Shown here: positions 9,248 through 17,218 of the stretch, piece after piece
Layout: each line of letters opens with the position of its first letter
Numbering within the stretch: the first letter of the stretch is position 1
Assembly: GCF_030813515.1 (NCBI RefSeq)
Contig: NZ_JAUSUK010000002.1
Location: 372,001-436,000 of the forward strand
DNA from: Rhodopseudomonas julia
GTDB lineage: Bacteria > Pseudomonadota > Alphaproteobacteria > Rhizobiales > Afifellaceae
DNA length: 64,000 bases
Direction: 5' to 3'
Notes under the pieces: model-generated
Told to the model about the DNA's origin: nothing
Seen by the model: only the letters and a program-made list of their open reading frames with translations
Databases searched by the model: none
Position numbers and translations under genes: made by a program

Positions 9248-9619
9248 CTATTTTGCCGGGGCGAGGGTGAGGATGGAGCGGCCGCTCTGCAATCGCTTGG
9301 CCAGATCCTGGCTTTTTGCTGCGCTCTCCGATCCGCCGATCGGGAGAGGGCCGCCGTAGATCGGTGAGCGGATCATCGGCGTGACGAGCACCTCGCCGTC
9401 GACCGTGACGGCGATCTTTTCTTGCTGATGCGCCTGCGTGAACCGGGCGAAGGCTTTCGCGCTGTCATCGTCGAGACGGATGACGACCTCCCATTGCCGG
9501 CTCGCCTCGTTGAACATGGTTTCGGCCTCTGCCGGCGACAACACGAGCGTGTCCGCGAGGGAGGGCGTCGGGAGAAGGCCGGCCAGGAGGGCGGCGGCGA
9601 AGATGTGTCGTATCCGCAT
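9248..9619 (-). CDS. Exported protein resembling the SecD P1 periplasmic head domain
   Basis: This 123-residue protein has a signal peptide (MRIRHIFAAALLAGLLPTPS, cleavage near SLADT). The mature part contains VVIRLDDDSAKAFARFTQAH, KIAVTVDGEVLVTPMIRSPI and a final RLQSGRSILTLAPAK. This beta-alpha-beta arrangement resembles the first periplasmic domain of SecD/SecDF, where a similar VDGxVxxxPxI...I..G block occurs. There is no membrane anchor and no translocase gene nearby, so it is a stand-alone exported version of the domain. Its function is unknown. It is on the same strand as the next exported protein, 101 bases apart. Confidence 0.7.
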   Translation of the reverse strand: MRIRHIFAAALLAGLLPTPSLADTLVLSPAEAETMFNEASRQWEVVIRLDDDSAKAFARFTQAHQQEKIAVTVDGEVLVTPMIRSPIYGGPLPIGGSESAAKSQDLAKRLQSGRSILTLAPAK

Positions 9620-9720
9620 CGGTCTTTCCGGGTTCAGTCGTCAGACATATGAATGCGTAAAAGGGGATCGGGCGCATATATGGCGGCCATCGGAGGCGCC
9701 GGCACGATCGATGCGTCCGC

Positions 9721-10389
9721 CTAGTCTCCGAGAATGATTCCGGCCCGCCTCAGCCATGCTTCGGGGGCGGCGGATTGCAAGGTTCCGCCGCTCGCGCAGA
9801 CCAGGGGACGGACCTCTCGGTTGGAAGGCCATTCGACCTTCGCCTTGTCGAGCGCCGCGAAGTCGCAAAAGACCGGGCTCGTTTCAACGAACTGGGTGGG
9901 AAAGCCTTCGATGGCGCCCGTCACACAGGAGAGCCTTTCCTCTCCATGCCCGGGGCACAGCAGCCAGACGAAGCTCATCAGCACGACGTCGCTGCGATAG
10001 CGAAAGGAGCCGTCGGGATCGACGATTCGATCGCCCAGTTCCGGCCCCATGGATCTTGAGACGTAGAAGCTGAAGAGAGCGGATCGTTGCGTTTCGGCGA
10101 GCTCAAGGGTGCTGCTGGTGACGACGTTGAGGATGGCGCGGACCGTGGAGCTCGGGCAATTCGCATCCGGCGCGGGCGAGCGGCCATTGCGCAGGCCGCT
10201 GAAATGGTCGAGCCACGGGCCGACCTCCTCGATGCGTTCCAGGACGAAAGTCTGCCGCTCGCAGAACGCCTTCGCCGCATCGAACGGCTTCGCCTCGGCG
10301 GCTTGTGCCTGGATCGCGAAGAGGGCCGCGGGTATCGCCACAAACAAAGCGGCTGCCCACGAAACAAACGGCTGCTTTGGCGGGGGCAT
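9721..10389 (-). CDS. Exported hypothetical protein
   Basis: This 222-residue protein has an N-terminal signal peptide (about residues 1-30, ending AIQAQAAEA). The mature protein contains four to five cysteines in scattered positions (AKAFCERQTF, DANCPSS, WLLCPGH, LSCVTG, VFCDF, LVCASG), consistent with periplasmic disulfides. I do not recognise a family. It is transcribed before the SecD-P1-like gene on the same strand, and the two exported proteins may act together. The ATG at 10389 is preceded on the minus strand by GGAAGGAAACC, a good ribosome binding site. Confidence 0.65.
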   Translation of the reverse strand: MPPPKQPFVSWAAALFVAIPAALFAIQAQAAEAKPFDAAKAFCERQTFVLERIEEVGPWLDHFSGLRNGRSPAPDANCPSSTVRAILNVVTSSTLELAETQRSALFSFYVSRSMGPELGDRIVDPDGSFRYRSDVVLMSFVWLLCPGHGEERLSCVTGAIEGFPTQFVETSPVFCDFAALDKAKVEWPSNREVRPLVCASGGTLQSAAPEAWLRRAGIILGD

Positions 10390-10568
10390 GGTTTCCTTCC
10401 TGCTGTCCGAAGAGGGGGTGCCGGCGAGGGGTCTCGGTTTTCTGTCATAAACGTCAAGGTCGCGACTCGGTTATATGGCGAAGCGATATTCATGGCTTCG
10501 GATGGGCCGCATGCGGCGGGGCCGAGCGGGGCCCCGCGGGCCTTGGGAGGCTGGAGGGAGATGCGCTG

Positions 10569-10982
10569 ATGTCTGAGGAGTTGGCGACGCTGAAGCGGCG
10601 GTATCCGGGGGCGGAGACGTTCAAGTTCGGCGACAGCGCCGCGTTGTGCGACACGCTTCTTGCGCTGGTGCGCGCCGGCAGGAAGGTGGCGACCTGCGGT
10701 GCGCTGCGGGACTTTGAGGCTGGCGAGCCGATGCCCGCCATCGGGCGGCGGGACATCGCGCTCAACTGGGACGACACGCCGGCGCTCGTCATCGAGACGG
10801 TCGAGCTCGTGGAATGCCGCTTCGACGAGGTGACGGAAGCGATGGCACTCGCCGAGGGCGAGGACGACAGCCTGGAGGGCTGGCGCGCGGGCCATCGCGG
10901 CTATTTCGAACGCAATGGCGGGTTTTCGCCGGATCTGCCGATCCTTTGGGAGCGGTTCGTTCTCATTGAAGATCTGGCCTGA
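10569..10982 (+). CDS. ASCH domain-containing protein
   Basis: This 137-residue protein has the pattern of the bacterial ASCH family: FKFGDSAALCDTLLALVRAG, then KVATCGALRDFEAGEPMPAIG, then LVIETVELVECRFDEVTEAM, ALAEGEDDSLEGWRAGH and YFERNGGF. ASCH proteins share the PUA-like beta-barrel; characterised members bind or hydrolyse modified nucleosides or RNA (for example N4-acetylcytidine amidohydrolase). The start at 10569 follows GGAGGGAG at about 10553-10560; the ATG at 10561 is out of frame. It converges with the nat gene with a 10-base gap. The substrate is not known. Confidence 0.85.
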   Translation: MSEELATLKRRYPGAETFKFGDSAALCDTLLALVRAGRKVATCGALRDFEAGEPMPAIGRRDIALNWDDTPALVIETVELVECRFDEVTEAMALAEGEDDSLEGWRAGHRGYFERNGGFSPDLPILWERFVLIEDLA

Positions 10983-10992
10983 GAGGGGCGGG

Positions 10993-11820
10993 TCAGGCGG
11001 CGAGTTCGAGCCGCTGCGTGTAGAGTTTTTCCCACAAGGCGCCGATTGTTCGGCGTTCGTAATTGAGGCCGAAACCTTCCACGACGAGGCGTTCGAGCTC
11101 GGCCGGCGAGGCGATCTGCCAGTCTTTCGTGACGCCGTCGGCGCTGACGCGCTTTGCCGTCCGGTTCATCAAGGTGAGCTGGGCTTCGGGGCGCGTCAGG
11201 CTCAGCATCAGATTGTCCGCGAAGGGGGCGCCCGCCCGCCAATGGGTGCAGAGATAATTGGCGCTTTCGATGTCGATGGCGGTGAAGGGGCTGTCGTCGA
11301 AACCGAAGAGTGAGAGAAACTGCTCGCCCTCGCGCCGCTGGAGGAGCGTCTCGCCGGTTGCCGCGTCATAGCCGAAGCGGAAGGTGGCGCCGGCGACCGT
11401 CTGCTCCTCGTTCATAACGAGTTCGAGCGGGCCGAAGGGGCCGGGACCGCCGAAGCCGGCATCGACGAGAAAATCGCGCCCTTCAAGCGTTGCGATGAAG
11501 GCGAGATGGGCGCGGATGCCGCCCGTTTCAGCGCCCATGCGCACGCGGGCGAGAACCGGCCTTGCGGTGAAGCCGAGCGCCTTCAGCGCCGCGCCGAAGA
11601 GGCCGTTCAGTTCGAAGCAATAGCCGCCGCGCCGCTGGACTATGAGTTTCTGCCAGATCGCGTCCGGCGCAAGGTCGGGGACGATGCCGAGATAGGGCTC
11701 GATATCCTCAAAAGCGATCGTCGCCATCTGGGCGCGCTGGAGCGCGGTCAGGCCTTCCAGGGTCGCCGGGCCTTGGCTGAGCCCGATGCGGGCGAGATAG
11801 GTCTCTAAATTGAAAGACAT
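10993..11820 (-). CDS. nat: Arylamine N-acetyltransferase
   Basis: This 275-residue enzyme of the NAT family transfers acetyl from acetyl-CoA to arylamines or hydrazines. The catalytic triad is visible: Cys68 in QRRGGYCFELN, His105 in IRAHLAF and Asp120 in FLVDAGFGG. The length matches bacterial NATs (about 270-280). In some actinobacteria and rhizobia NATs take part in secondary metabolism, but no such genes are adjacent here. It is divergent from the flavin-fold/GAF pair, with a 170-base intergenic region holding both promoters. Confidence 0.95.
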   Translation of the reverse strand: MSFNLETYLARIGLSQGPATLEGLTALQRAQMATIAFEDIEPYLGIVPDLAPDAIWQKLIVQRRGGYCFELNGLFGAALKALGFTARPVLARVRMGAETGGIRAHLAFIATLEGRDFLVDAGFGGPGPFGPLELVMNEEQTVAGATFRFGYDAATGETLLQRREGEQFLSLFGFDDSPFTAIDIESANYLCTHWRAGAPFADNLMLSLTRPEAQLTLMNRTAKRVSADGVTKDWQIASPAELERLVVEGFGLNYERRTIGALWEKLYTQRLELAA

Positions 11821-11994
11821 GGGTTGCTTCTCCCGGTGGCGCGCCTTGGACGTGGCGTGGCGCGGTCGGACGGCTTTTAGAAAGAGGGGCGGGCCGGCGC
11901 TTCCTAAATGCCTCTTAAGGGCGGCGACGCGATCCTAAAATTCGCCTAAGCTTGCGCGGTGCCGGCGCGGGCCGGGATTCGGGCTTTGCGGGCC

Positions 11995-12465
11995 ATGCGG
12001 ATCGACCAAGAGCTTGCCGATTTCATTGCGAGCCCCGTGATGATGATCGTCGGAACACGCGACCCGGCGAACCGGGCGGAGATCGGTCGCGGCGTCGGGG
12101 CGTGGCCGGTGCCGGACGGACGTGCCGTCGAGATCGTCGTCTCCGCCTGGCAATGGAGCGCGACGGTCGCCAATCTCCGCGACAACGGGGCTGCGGCGAT
12201 CACCTTCACGCGGCCGGTCGATTACGTCTCCTACCAGGTGAAAGGCCGGGCGCTGGTGGGCGAGGCATCGCCCGCCGCCCGCGACCGCTCGGCCCGCTAT
12301 ATCGCGGCGATGACGGAGGCACTTGCCGCGCTCGGCGTGGCGCCGGCGATGAGTGCTCTCTGGCTTTGCGAGCGCGAGCCGGTTCTCGTGCGCCTGGCGA
12401 TCGAGGCGGTCTTTCACCAGACGCCCGGGCCGCGCGCCGGCAAGGAAGTGGAGGCGGACAGGTGA
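11995..12465 (+). CDS. Pyridoxamine 5'-phosphate oxidase-fold protein
   Basis: This protein of about 156 residues has a split-barrel FMN-binding fold. MRIDQELADFIASPVMMIVGTRD begins the barrel, SATVANLRDNGAAAITFTRP is the characteristic strand-helix, and YVSYQVKGRALV is the dimer-interface strand. Members bind flavin, F420 or heme; few have known substrates. The start is uncertain: ATG at 11995 is chosen, with an in-frame GTG at 11959. Its stop overlaps the GTG start of the next gene by four bases (GTGA), so the two are translationally coupled. The partner also begins with a split-barrel domain, suggesting a heteromeric redox or sensory unit. Confidence 0.75.
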   Translation: MRIDQELADFIASPVMMIVGTRDPANRAEIGRGVGAWPVPDGRAVEIVVSAWQWSATVANLRDNGAAAITFTRPVDYVSYQVKGRALVGEASPAARDRSARYIAAMTEALAALGVAPAMSALWLCEREPVLVRLAIEAVFHQTPGPRAGKEVEADR

Positions 12466-13829
12466 GCCTCAGACTGTCAGATCTCTCCGGCTGTTTCGAA
12501 GGGGTCATTCCCTCGGTCGTCGCGACCGTTGCCGAGGACGGGACGCCCAACATTTCCTATCTCTCGCATGTGGTGATGGTGGACGAGGCGCATGTGGCCC
12601 TGTCGAACCAGTTCTTCACCAAGACCGCCGCCAATCTGCGTGCCAATCCCGTCGCGACGCTTCTCCTGGTCGATGGTCGTGACGGACGGCAGTTTCGCCT
12701 GGGCCTCAGCTTTCAGCACCGGATGGAGGAGGGGCCGCTCTTCGTGCGGGTCGCAGCGCAGCTTGCGGCGACGAGCGCCCAGGTCGGCATGGCCGGCGTG
12801 ATGCGCCTGCGCAGTGTCGATGTGTTTCGCGTCGAGGATATCGTCGAATGTCCCTCGCCCGAAGGTGACGTGCCGGCGCCCGTTGCCCGCGAGCCGAGCC
12901 TTGCCGAGGTCGCGGCCGTCGTCGAGCGGATTGCGGGGGAAAGCGAACTCACCGGGGTGGTCGATGAGATCCTGCACGGGCTCAATCGGTATCTCGGCTA
13001 TCGCCATGTCATGGTTCTGCTTGGACCAAATGGGGGCGTGCATGGGGGCGCGGGCGCAGAAGGGAGTGGCGGGACGCTGACGACGATCGGCAGTCTCGGC
13101 TACGAGCGCTCCGGCATCGGTTCGGAGGTGACGGTCGGCGAGGGCGTGATCGGCATGGCCGCCGCCCGGGGCCATACGGTGAAAGTCAGCGATATGAGCC
13201 GCGTCCGCCGCTATGGCGCGGCCGTGCGCCAGGCGGGCGCCGACGAGGACCGGCTGCGCATGATTCAGCTGCCGGGCCTTGCCGATGCGATGAGCCAGAT
13301 CGCCGTGCCGATGATGGCGCATGGCAGCGTGCAGGGCGTGATCTTTGCCGAAAGCCGCGAGCGCCTCGCCTTCGGGGCCGTCGCCGAGATCGGGCTTGCG
13401 ATCGTCGCGCATCAGGCGGCGCAGGCCGTCACGCTTGCCGAAATGCTGGCGCGCGAGACGGCTTCGGGCCGCGAGCCGGATGCCGCCGAGGAGCCGCCCG
13501 AAGCGGCGTTTCAGGTCGATCATCACGCGTTCGACGACAGCGTCTTCATCGACGGCAGCTATGTCATCAAGGGCGTGGCGGGGCGGGTGCTCGTGCATCT
13601 CCTGGAGGCCTATCTGCACCAGAGACGCACGGATTTCAGCAATCGCGAGATCCGCCTGGCACGGGATCTCAAGCTGCCGGACTACAAGGACAATCTGGAG
13701 ACGCGCCTTCTCCTCCTGCAACGCCGGCTCGACGAGCGGGCGATGCCGGTGCGGCTCCTGCGCCAGGGCCGCGGGCAGATCCGGCTCGTCCTCAAGGGTC
13801 AGCCGGTTCTGCGCCGCCTCGACAGATAA
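12462..13829 (+). CDS. Split-barrel flavin-fold + GAF domain protein with C-terminal winged-helix-like region
   Basis: This 455-residue protein starts with GTG at 12462, overlapping the upstream stop. Residues 1-130 form a pyridoxamine-oxidase-like barrel (GVIPSVVATVAEDGTPNISY, then FFTKTAANLRANPVATLLL). Residues about 160-335 are a GAF domain (LNRYLGYRHVMVLL, GEGVIGMAAARG, SQIAVPMMAHGSVQGVIFAE). The C-terminal 90 residues (SVFIDGSYVIKGVAGRVL, FSNREIRLARDLKLPD, NLETRLLLLQRRL) resemble a winged-helix module seen at the end of some alphaproteobacterial GAF or cyclase proteins. The architecture suggests a flavin- or heme-linked sensor with a DNA- or protein-binding output. No histidine kinase or cyclase domain is present. 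The function is unproven. Confidence 0.78.
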   Translation: MSLRLSDLSGCFEGVIPSVVATVAEDGTPNISYLSHVVMVDEAHVALSNQFFTKTAANLRANPVATLLLVDGRDGRQFRLGLSFQHRMEEGPLFVRVAAQLAATSAQVGMAGVMRLRSVDVFRVEDIVECPSPEGDVPAPVAREPSLAEVAAVVERIAGESELTGVVDEILHGLNRYLGYRHVMVLLGPNGGVHGGAGAEGSGGTLTTIGSLGYERSGIGSEVTVGEGVIGMAAARGHTVKVSDMSRVRRYGAAVRQAGADEDRLRMIQLPGLADAMSQIAVPMMAHGSVQGVIFAESRERLAFGAVAEIGLAIVAHQAAQAVTLAEMLARETASGREPDAAEEPPEAAFQVDHHAFDDSVFIDGSYVIKGVAGRVLVHLLEAYLHQRRTDFSNREIRLARDLKLPDYKDNLETRLLLLQRRLDERAMPVRLLRQGRGQIRLVLKGQPVLRRLDR

Positions 13830-13943
13830 CCGCGGTTCGCGCTTTTGAGCGCGCTCGCCTGGCTGCGGGATCAGCCGGCGCTTCAGGCGCGCGCCGACCA
13901 CCTTTTCGACGTGATCGCCGGCGCCATCCTGACGAAGGGGTGA
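13830..13943 (+). pseudogene. Possible C-terminal remnant of an oxidoreductase
   Basis: After the stop of the GAF gene, the same frame stays open for 37 codons to TGA at 13941-13943. It reads like coding sequence: ALAWLRDQPALQARADHLFD then VIAGAILTKG. The ARADHLFD-V-x-x-G block resembles the C-terminal region of zinc-free quinone oxidoreductases, which would then continue further. There is no start codon or upstream part, so this would be a relic. The likeness is from memory and short; it may be chance. Confidence 0.2.
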
Positions 13944-13969
13944 GACGCCGGCGGGTTTGTCTTCGGGGT

Positions 13970-14020
13970 GGGCTCAGGCCCGCCTGTGGCCTGGCCTGAG
14001 CCCAGCCCAGGCCAGGTTTT
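13970..14020. terminator. Nested hairpins between convergent genes (bidirectional terminator)
   Basis: Two mutually exclusive stems overlap. GGGCTCAGGCC (13970-13980) pairs with GGCCTGAGCCC (13993-14003). CCTGGCCT (13990-13997) pairs with AGGCCAGG (14009-14016), followed by TTTT on the plus strand. The second fits a rho-independent terminator for the rightward GAF gene. The first sits just past the dhaM stop on the minus strand but lacks a T tail. Confidence 0.65.
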
Positions 14021-16560
14021 CAGTCCGTCTCGATGTCGTCGAGGAAGGCCGCGACGCGTTTGCGGACGGCTTCCGCGCCGTCGAGTTTCAGGACTTCGGC
14101 TGCGAGATCTTCGCAGGCGGGCTTTGCGAGGCGGCGGACGGTGAGCTTGAAGGTGCCGATATCGACGGGCTTCATGCTGAACTCGTCGAGCCCGAGGCCG
14201 AGAAGGATCGGGGCAGCGAGGCGGTTGCCCGCCATCGCTCCGCACATGCCGATCCAGATGCCGGCCTCGTGGGCCGCCGCAATTGTGCGGGCGACCATGC
14301 GCAGGACCGCCGGCTGAAGCGGATCGGAGAGCTTTTGCACCTTCGGGTTCGCCCGATCGGCCGCCATCATATATTGCGTGAGGTCGTTGGTGCCGATGCT
14401 GAAGAAATCGACTTCCGGGGCGAGGCGATCGGCCATTTCGGCGGCGGCCGGCACCTCGATCATGATGCCGATTTCGAGCTTGTCGTCGAAGGGCTGGCCG
14501 GCCTTGCCGAGCCGGTCCCTGACCGCCTCAAGCCGATCCTTTGCGGCCCGCAGCTCCTCAAGCGTGGAAACCATCGGGAACATGATGCGCACGGGACCCT
14601 CGGCGCTCGCCCTGAGGATCGCCGCGAGCTGGGTGTCGAAGAGCGCCGTCTCGTCGAGGCTGTAGCGCAGGCCACGCCAGCCGAGATTGGGGTTTTCCTC
14701 CGCCGGCCGATCCATATAGGCGACCGGCTTGTCGCCGCCGATATCCATGGTGCGCACGGTGAGGGGTTTGCCCTTCAGGCCGGCGATGATGCGCTTGTAG
14801 ATCTCCGTCTGCTCGTCCTCGTCCGGCGCCGCATCGCGGTCCATGAAGAGGAATTCGGTGCGCATCAGGCCGATTTCTTCCGCGCCGCTGTCGGCGACGG
14901 CGGTGAGCTCTTCGAGCGCGGCCATGTTGGCGGCGGCACGCACGAGGTGGCCGTCTTTGGTTTCGGCCGCGAGGTCTTTGGCCGCTTCCGCTTCGGCGCG
15001 AAGAGCTTCGAAGGCGGCGCGGTCGCGCTCCATCCTGGCGATATCATCCGGATCGGGCCCAAGGTCGAGGCGGGCCTTGCCGCCGTCGAGCAGGACTTTC
15101 TGCCCGTCTTTTACGGCGTTCAGACCCTCGCCGAGGGAGAAGACGACGGGGATCGACAGATTGCTGGCCAAAATGCCGGCATGAGAGGTTTCGCCGCCGA
15201 CCGCGGAACAGATGCCGAGAACCGACGTGTCGGCGAGGCGAAGGACGTCGGAGGGGCGCAGTTCGTGGAACGCCAGAATGGCCGGCTCGTCGGGGAGAGC
15301 GGAGGCCGCCTCGTCTCCGATGAGAAAGCGCAGGACGCGCTGGCCGACATCGACGATATCGGCGGCCCGGCCCTGCAGGAGCTTGTCTTCGAGCCCGGAA
15401 TAGGTGTCGGCGAGGTCCGACATCGTCTCCTGCCAGATTGAGGCCGCGCCGAGCTTTTCGGAGCGGATGCGTTCGCGCACGCCGCCGGTGATTTCCGGGT
15501 CGTGGAGATAGGTGATGTGGGCGGAAAAGATCTGGCGATCGTAATCGCTCAGGCCTTCGCCCATCGCCTGCATGGCGGCCTCGATCTCCGCTTCCGCATC
15601 TTGCAGCGCCTTGTCGAAACGCGCGATTTCGGCGTCGAGATCGTCGATTGCGGCCACCTCGATCTTCGGCATTTCCTGGCGGACATGATGGAGCGGGCCG
15701 AGGGCGAAGCCGGGCGCGATGGTGATACCGGTCAAAGTGTCGGTCGCCTCCGGTGCCTCCGACGTGCCGGGAGAAGAGGCGGCCTGAGCCTTGGACGGGG
15801 CCGGCTTTGAAGGTGCGGGCGCCTCGGCCGGCATCTCGTCGTCTTCGCCGAAATTGTCCTCGACGAGGCGGCGCATCGCGGCAAAGACCGCGTCTGCTTC
15901 TTGCGGTGACGCGGTGAGACGGACACGGTCATTGCCGGTGACGGCCGAGAGCATGATGCCGTTGATGCTCTTGGCGTTGACCGGCTTCTTGCCCTTGGTG
16001 AGGTTTTCCAGACGGATGTCGCCGTCAAAGCCGTTCATCGTCTGAACCAGCAGCGAGGCCGGGCGGGCATGCAGGCCATGCCGGTTGCGGATGACGAATT
16101 CCTCGGCCTTGGCGTCGCTGTCGTCCTTGGCTGCAGCCGCGTCGGTGTCCGCCATTTCCGCTTCGGGAGCGGTGACGGCACCGGCTTCCTGGGCCTCGCG
16201 CATGACGTCGGCGAGCTTGCCGCCAGAGGCGATCTGCACGGCGGCGGCGAGGACGCCTTCCACCAGCGGCGCGTCGCAGAATTTCACCTTTTCCTGCTCT
16301 TCGGGCTCCAGGAGGTCGATCGCCATGTCGGCGCTGAGCTTTGCCGAGCCGAGATCGGCGAAGATCAGAACGCCTTCATCCGACATGACCTCGTGGATCG
16401 CCTCCAGGACACGGATGCCATCCGTGCCCAGAGGGTTTTCCGGATCATCGACGCCGCCAGCCGCGGCGATCGGGATCTCGACCTGGGTCATCCCATCGGC
16501 GAGTTCCTTCACGCCCTCGGCAAGCCTGGCGCTGTGCGAGACGACGACGATGCCGATCAT
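14020..16560 (-). CDS. dhaM: Dihydroxyacetone kinase phosphotransfer subunit DhaM with HPr and complete Enzyme I
   Basis: This 846-residue multidomain phosphocarrier passes phosphate from PEP to DhaL-bound ADP. Residues 1-130 are the mannose-type EIIA domain with phospho-His9 (VVVSHSARLAEG). A linker leads to an HPr domain at about 155-240 (VIRNRHGLHARPAS). From about 275 to the end is an Enzyme I domain: LTGITIAPGFALGPL, phospho-His in GGETSHAGILAS, GLMRTEFLFMDRD, TMDIGGDKPVAY and the PEP-site block GMCGAMAGN with DEFSMKP. E. coli DhaM (about 470 residues) has only a partial Enzyme I, whereas here the C-terminal PEP-binding half is present. The start ATG overlaps the dhaL stop (ATGA). It is the third gene of dhaKLM. 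Confidence 0.93.
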   Translation of the reverse strand: MIGIVVVSHSARLAEGVKELADGMTQVEIPIAAAGGVDDPENPLGTDGIRVLEAIHEVMSDEGVLIFADLGSAKLSADMAIDLLEPEEQEKVKFCDAPLVEGVLAAAVQIASGGKLADVMREAQEAGAVTAPEAEMADTDAAAAKDDSDAKAEEFVIRNRHGLHARPASLLVQTMNGFDGDIRLENLTKGKKPVNAKSINGIMLSAVTGNDRVRLTASPQEADAVFAAMRRLVEDNFGEDDEMPAEAPAPSKPAPSKAQAASSPGTSEAPEATDTLTGITIAPGFALGPLHHVRQEMPKIEVAAIDDLDAEIARFDKALQDAEAEIEAAMQAMGEGLSDYDRQIFSAHITYLHDPEITGGVRERIRSEKLGAASIWQETMSDLADTYSGLEDKLLQGRAADIVDVGQRVLRFLIGDEAASALPDEPAILAFHELRPSDVLRLADTSVLGICSAVGGETSHAGILASNLSIPVVFSLGEGLNAVKDGQKVLLDGGKARLDLGPDPDDIARMERDRAAFEALRAEAEAAKDLAAETKDGHLVRAAANMAALEELTAVADSGAEEIGLMRTEFLFMDRDAAPDEDEQTEIYKRIIAGLKGKPLTVRTMDIGGDKPVAYMDRPAEENPNLGWRGLRYSLDETALFDTQLAAILRASAEGPVRIMFPMVSTLEELRAAKDRLEAVRDRLGKAGQPFDDKLEIGIMIEVPAAAEMADRLAPEVDFFSIGTNDLTQYMMAADRANPKVQKLSDPLQPAVLRMVARTIAAAHEAGIWIGMCGAMAGNRLAAPILLGLGLDEFSMKPVDIGTFKLTVRRLAKPACEDLAAEVLKLDGAEAVRKRVAAFLDDIETD

Positions 16561-17216
16561 TGCGATGTCTCGGCGACCGCATCGGCGAGCGCACGGATGA
16601 TCAGGTAGCTCGAGGTCGCGCCCGGATCCTGATGGTCGATGCTGCGTTCGCCGAGATAGCTCGCCCGGCCGCGCTGGGCCTGCATCGGGATCGTCGCCTT
16701 CATGCCTTCTTCCGCGGCTTCGGCGGCGGCTTTCAGCGCTTCGACGGCGCTCTTGCCCTCGGCCACGGCCGCCTTCAGCGCTTCGGCGGCCGGGATCTGC
16801 GCATCGAGCATGGTCTTCATGCCGGGTTCGGCGCGGCCGCGCTTCTTCACCCCGGCGATGCCGTCCTCGAACATCGTCACGAGATCGGCCGGCTCAAGTT
16901 CGGCCTTGCCCGCAAAGGGTTTTCCGGCGTCGAGGAAGAAGGTGCCGTAGAGCGGCCCGGAGGCGCCGCCGACCTTGGAGATCAGCGTCATGGCGACGGC
17001 CTTCAGGACCGCGCCGACATCTTCCTTGTCGGAGAGCGTCGCAACCACGGCCTTGAAGCCGCGGTCCATGTTGTTGCCGTGATCGGCATCGCCGATCGGG
17101 GAATCGAGCTCGGTGAGATAGGCGCGCTTTTCGGCGAGCACGTCGGCGCTCTTCTGGAGCCAGAGGCGGATGGCGGCGGCCGAAACGGCCGCCTCGCTGT
17201 TCGTGGTGTCGCTCAT
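16557..17216 (-). CDS. dhaL: Dihydroxyacetone kinase ADP-binding subunit DhaL
   Basis: This 219-residue protein starts MSDTTNSEAAV. The metal/nucleotide-binding loop LDSPIGDADHGNNMDRGF carries the conserved aspartates that hold Mg-ADP in PTS-type DhaL. Further motifs are ISKVGGASGPLYGTFF and, near the C-terminus, RGRASYLGERSIDHQDPGA. In this kinase type ADP stays bound and is rephosphorylated by DhaM, then donates phosphate to dihydroxyacetone held on DhaK. ATG 17216 is preferred to an in-frame ATG at 17231 because it lies two bases after the dhaK stop, as expected for a coupled operon. The stop overlaps the dhaM start. Confidence 0.95.
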   Translation of the reverse strand: MSDTTNSEAAVSAAAIRLWLQKSADVLAEKRAYLTELDSPIGDADHGNNMDRGFKAVVATLSDKEDVGAVLKAVAMTLISKVGGASGPLYGTFFLDAGKPFAGKAELEPADLVTMFEDGIAGVKKRGRAEPGMKTMLDAQIPAAEALKAAVAEGKSAVEALKAAAEAAEEGMKATIPMQAQRGRASYLGERSIDHQDPGATSSYLIIRALADAVAETSQ

Positions 17217-17218
17217 GG

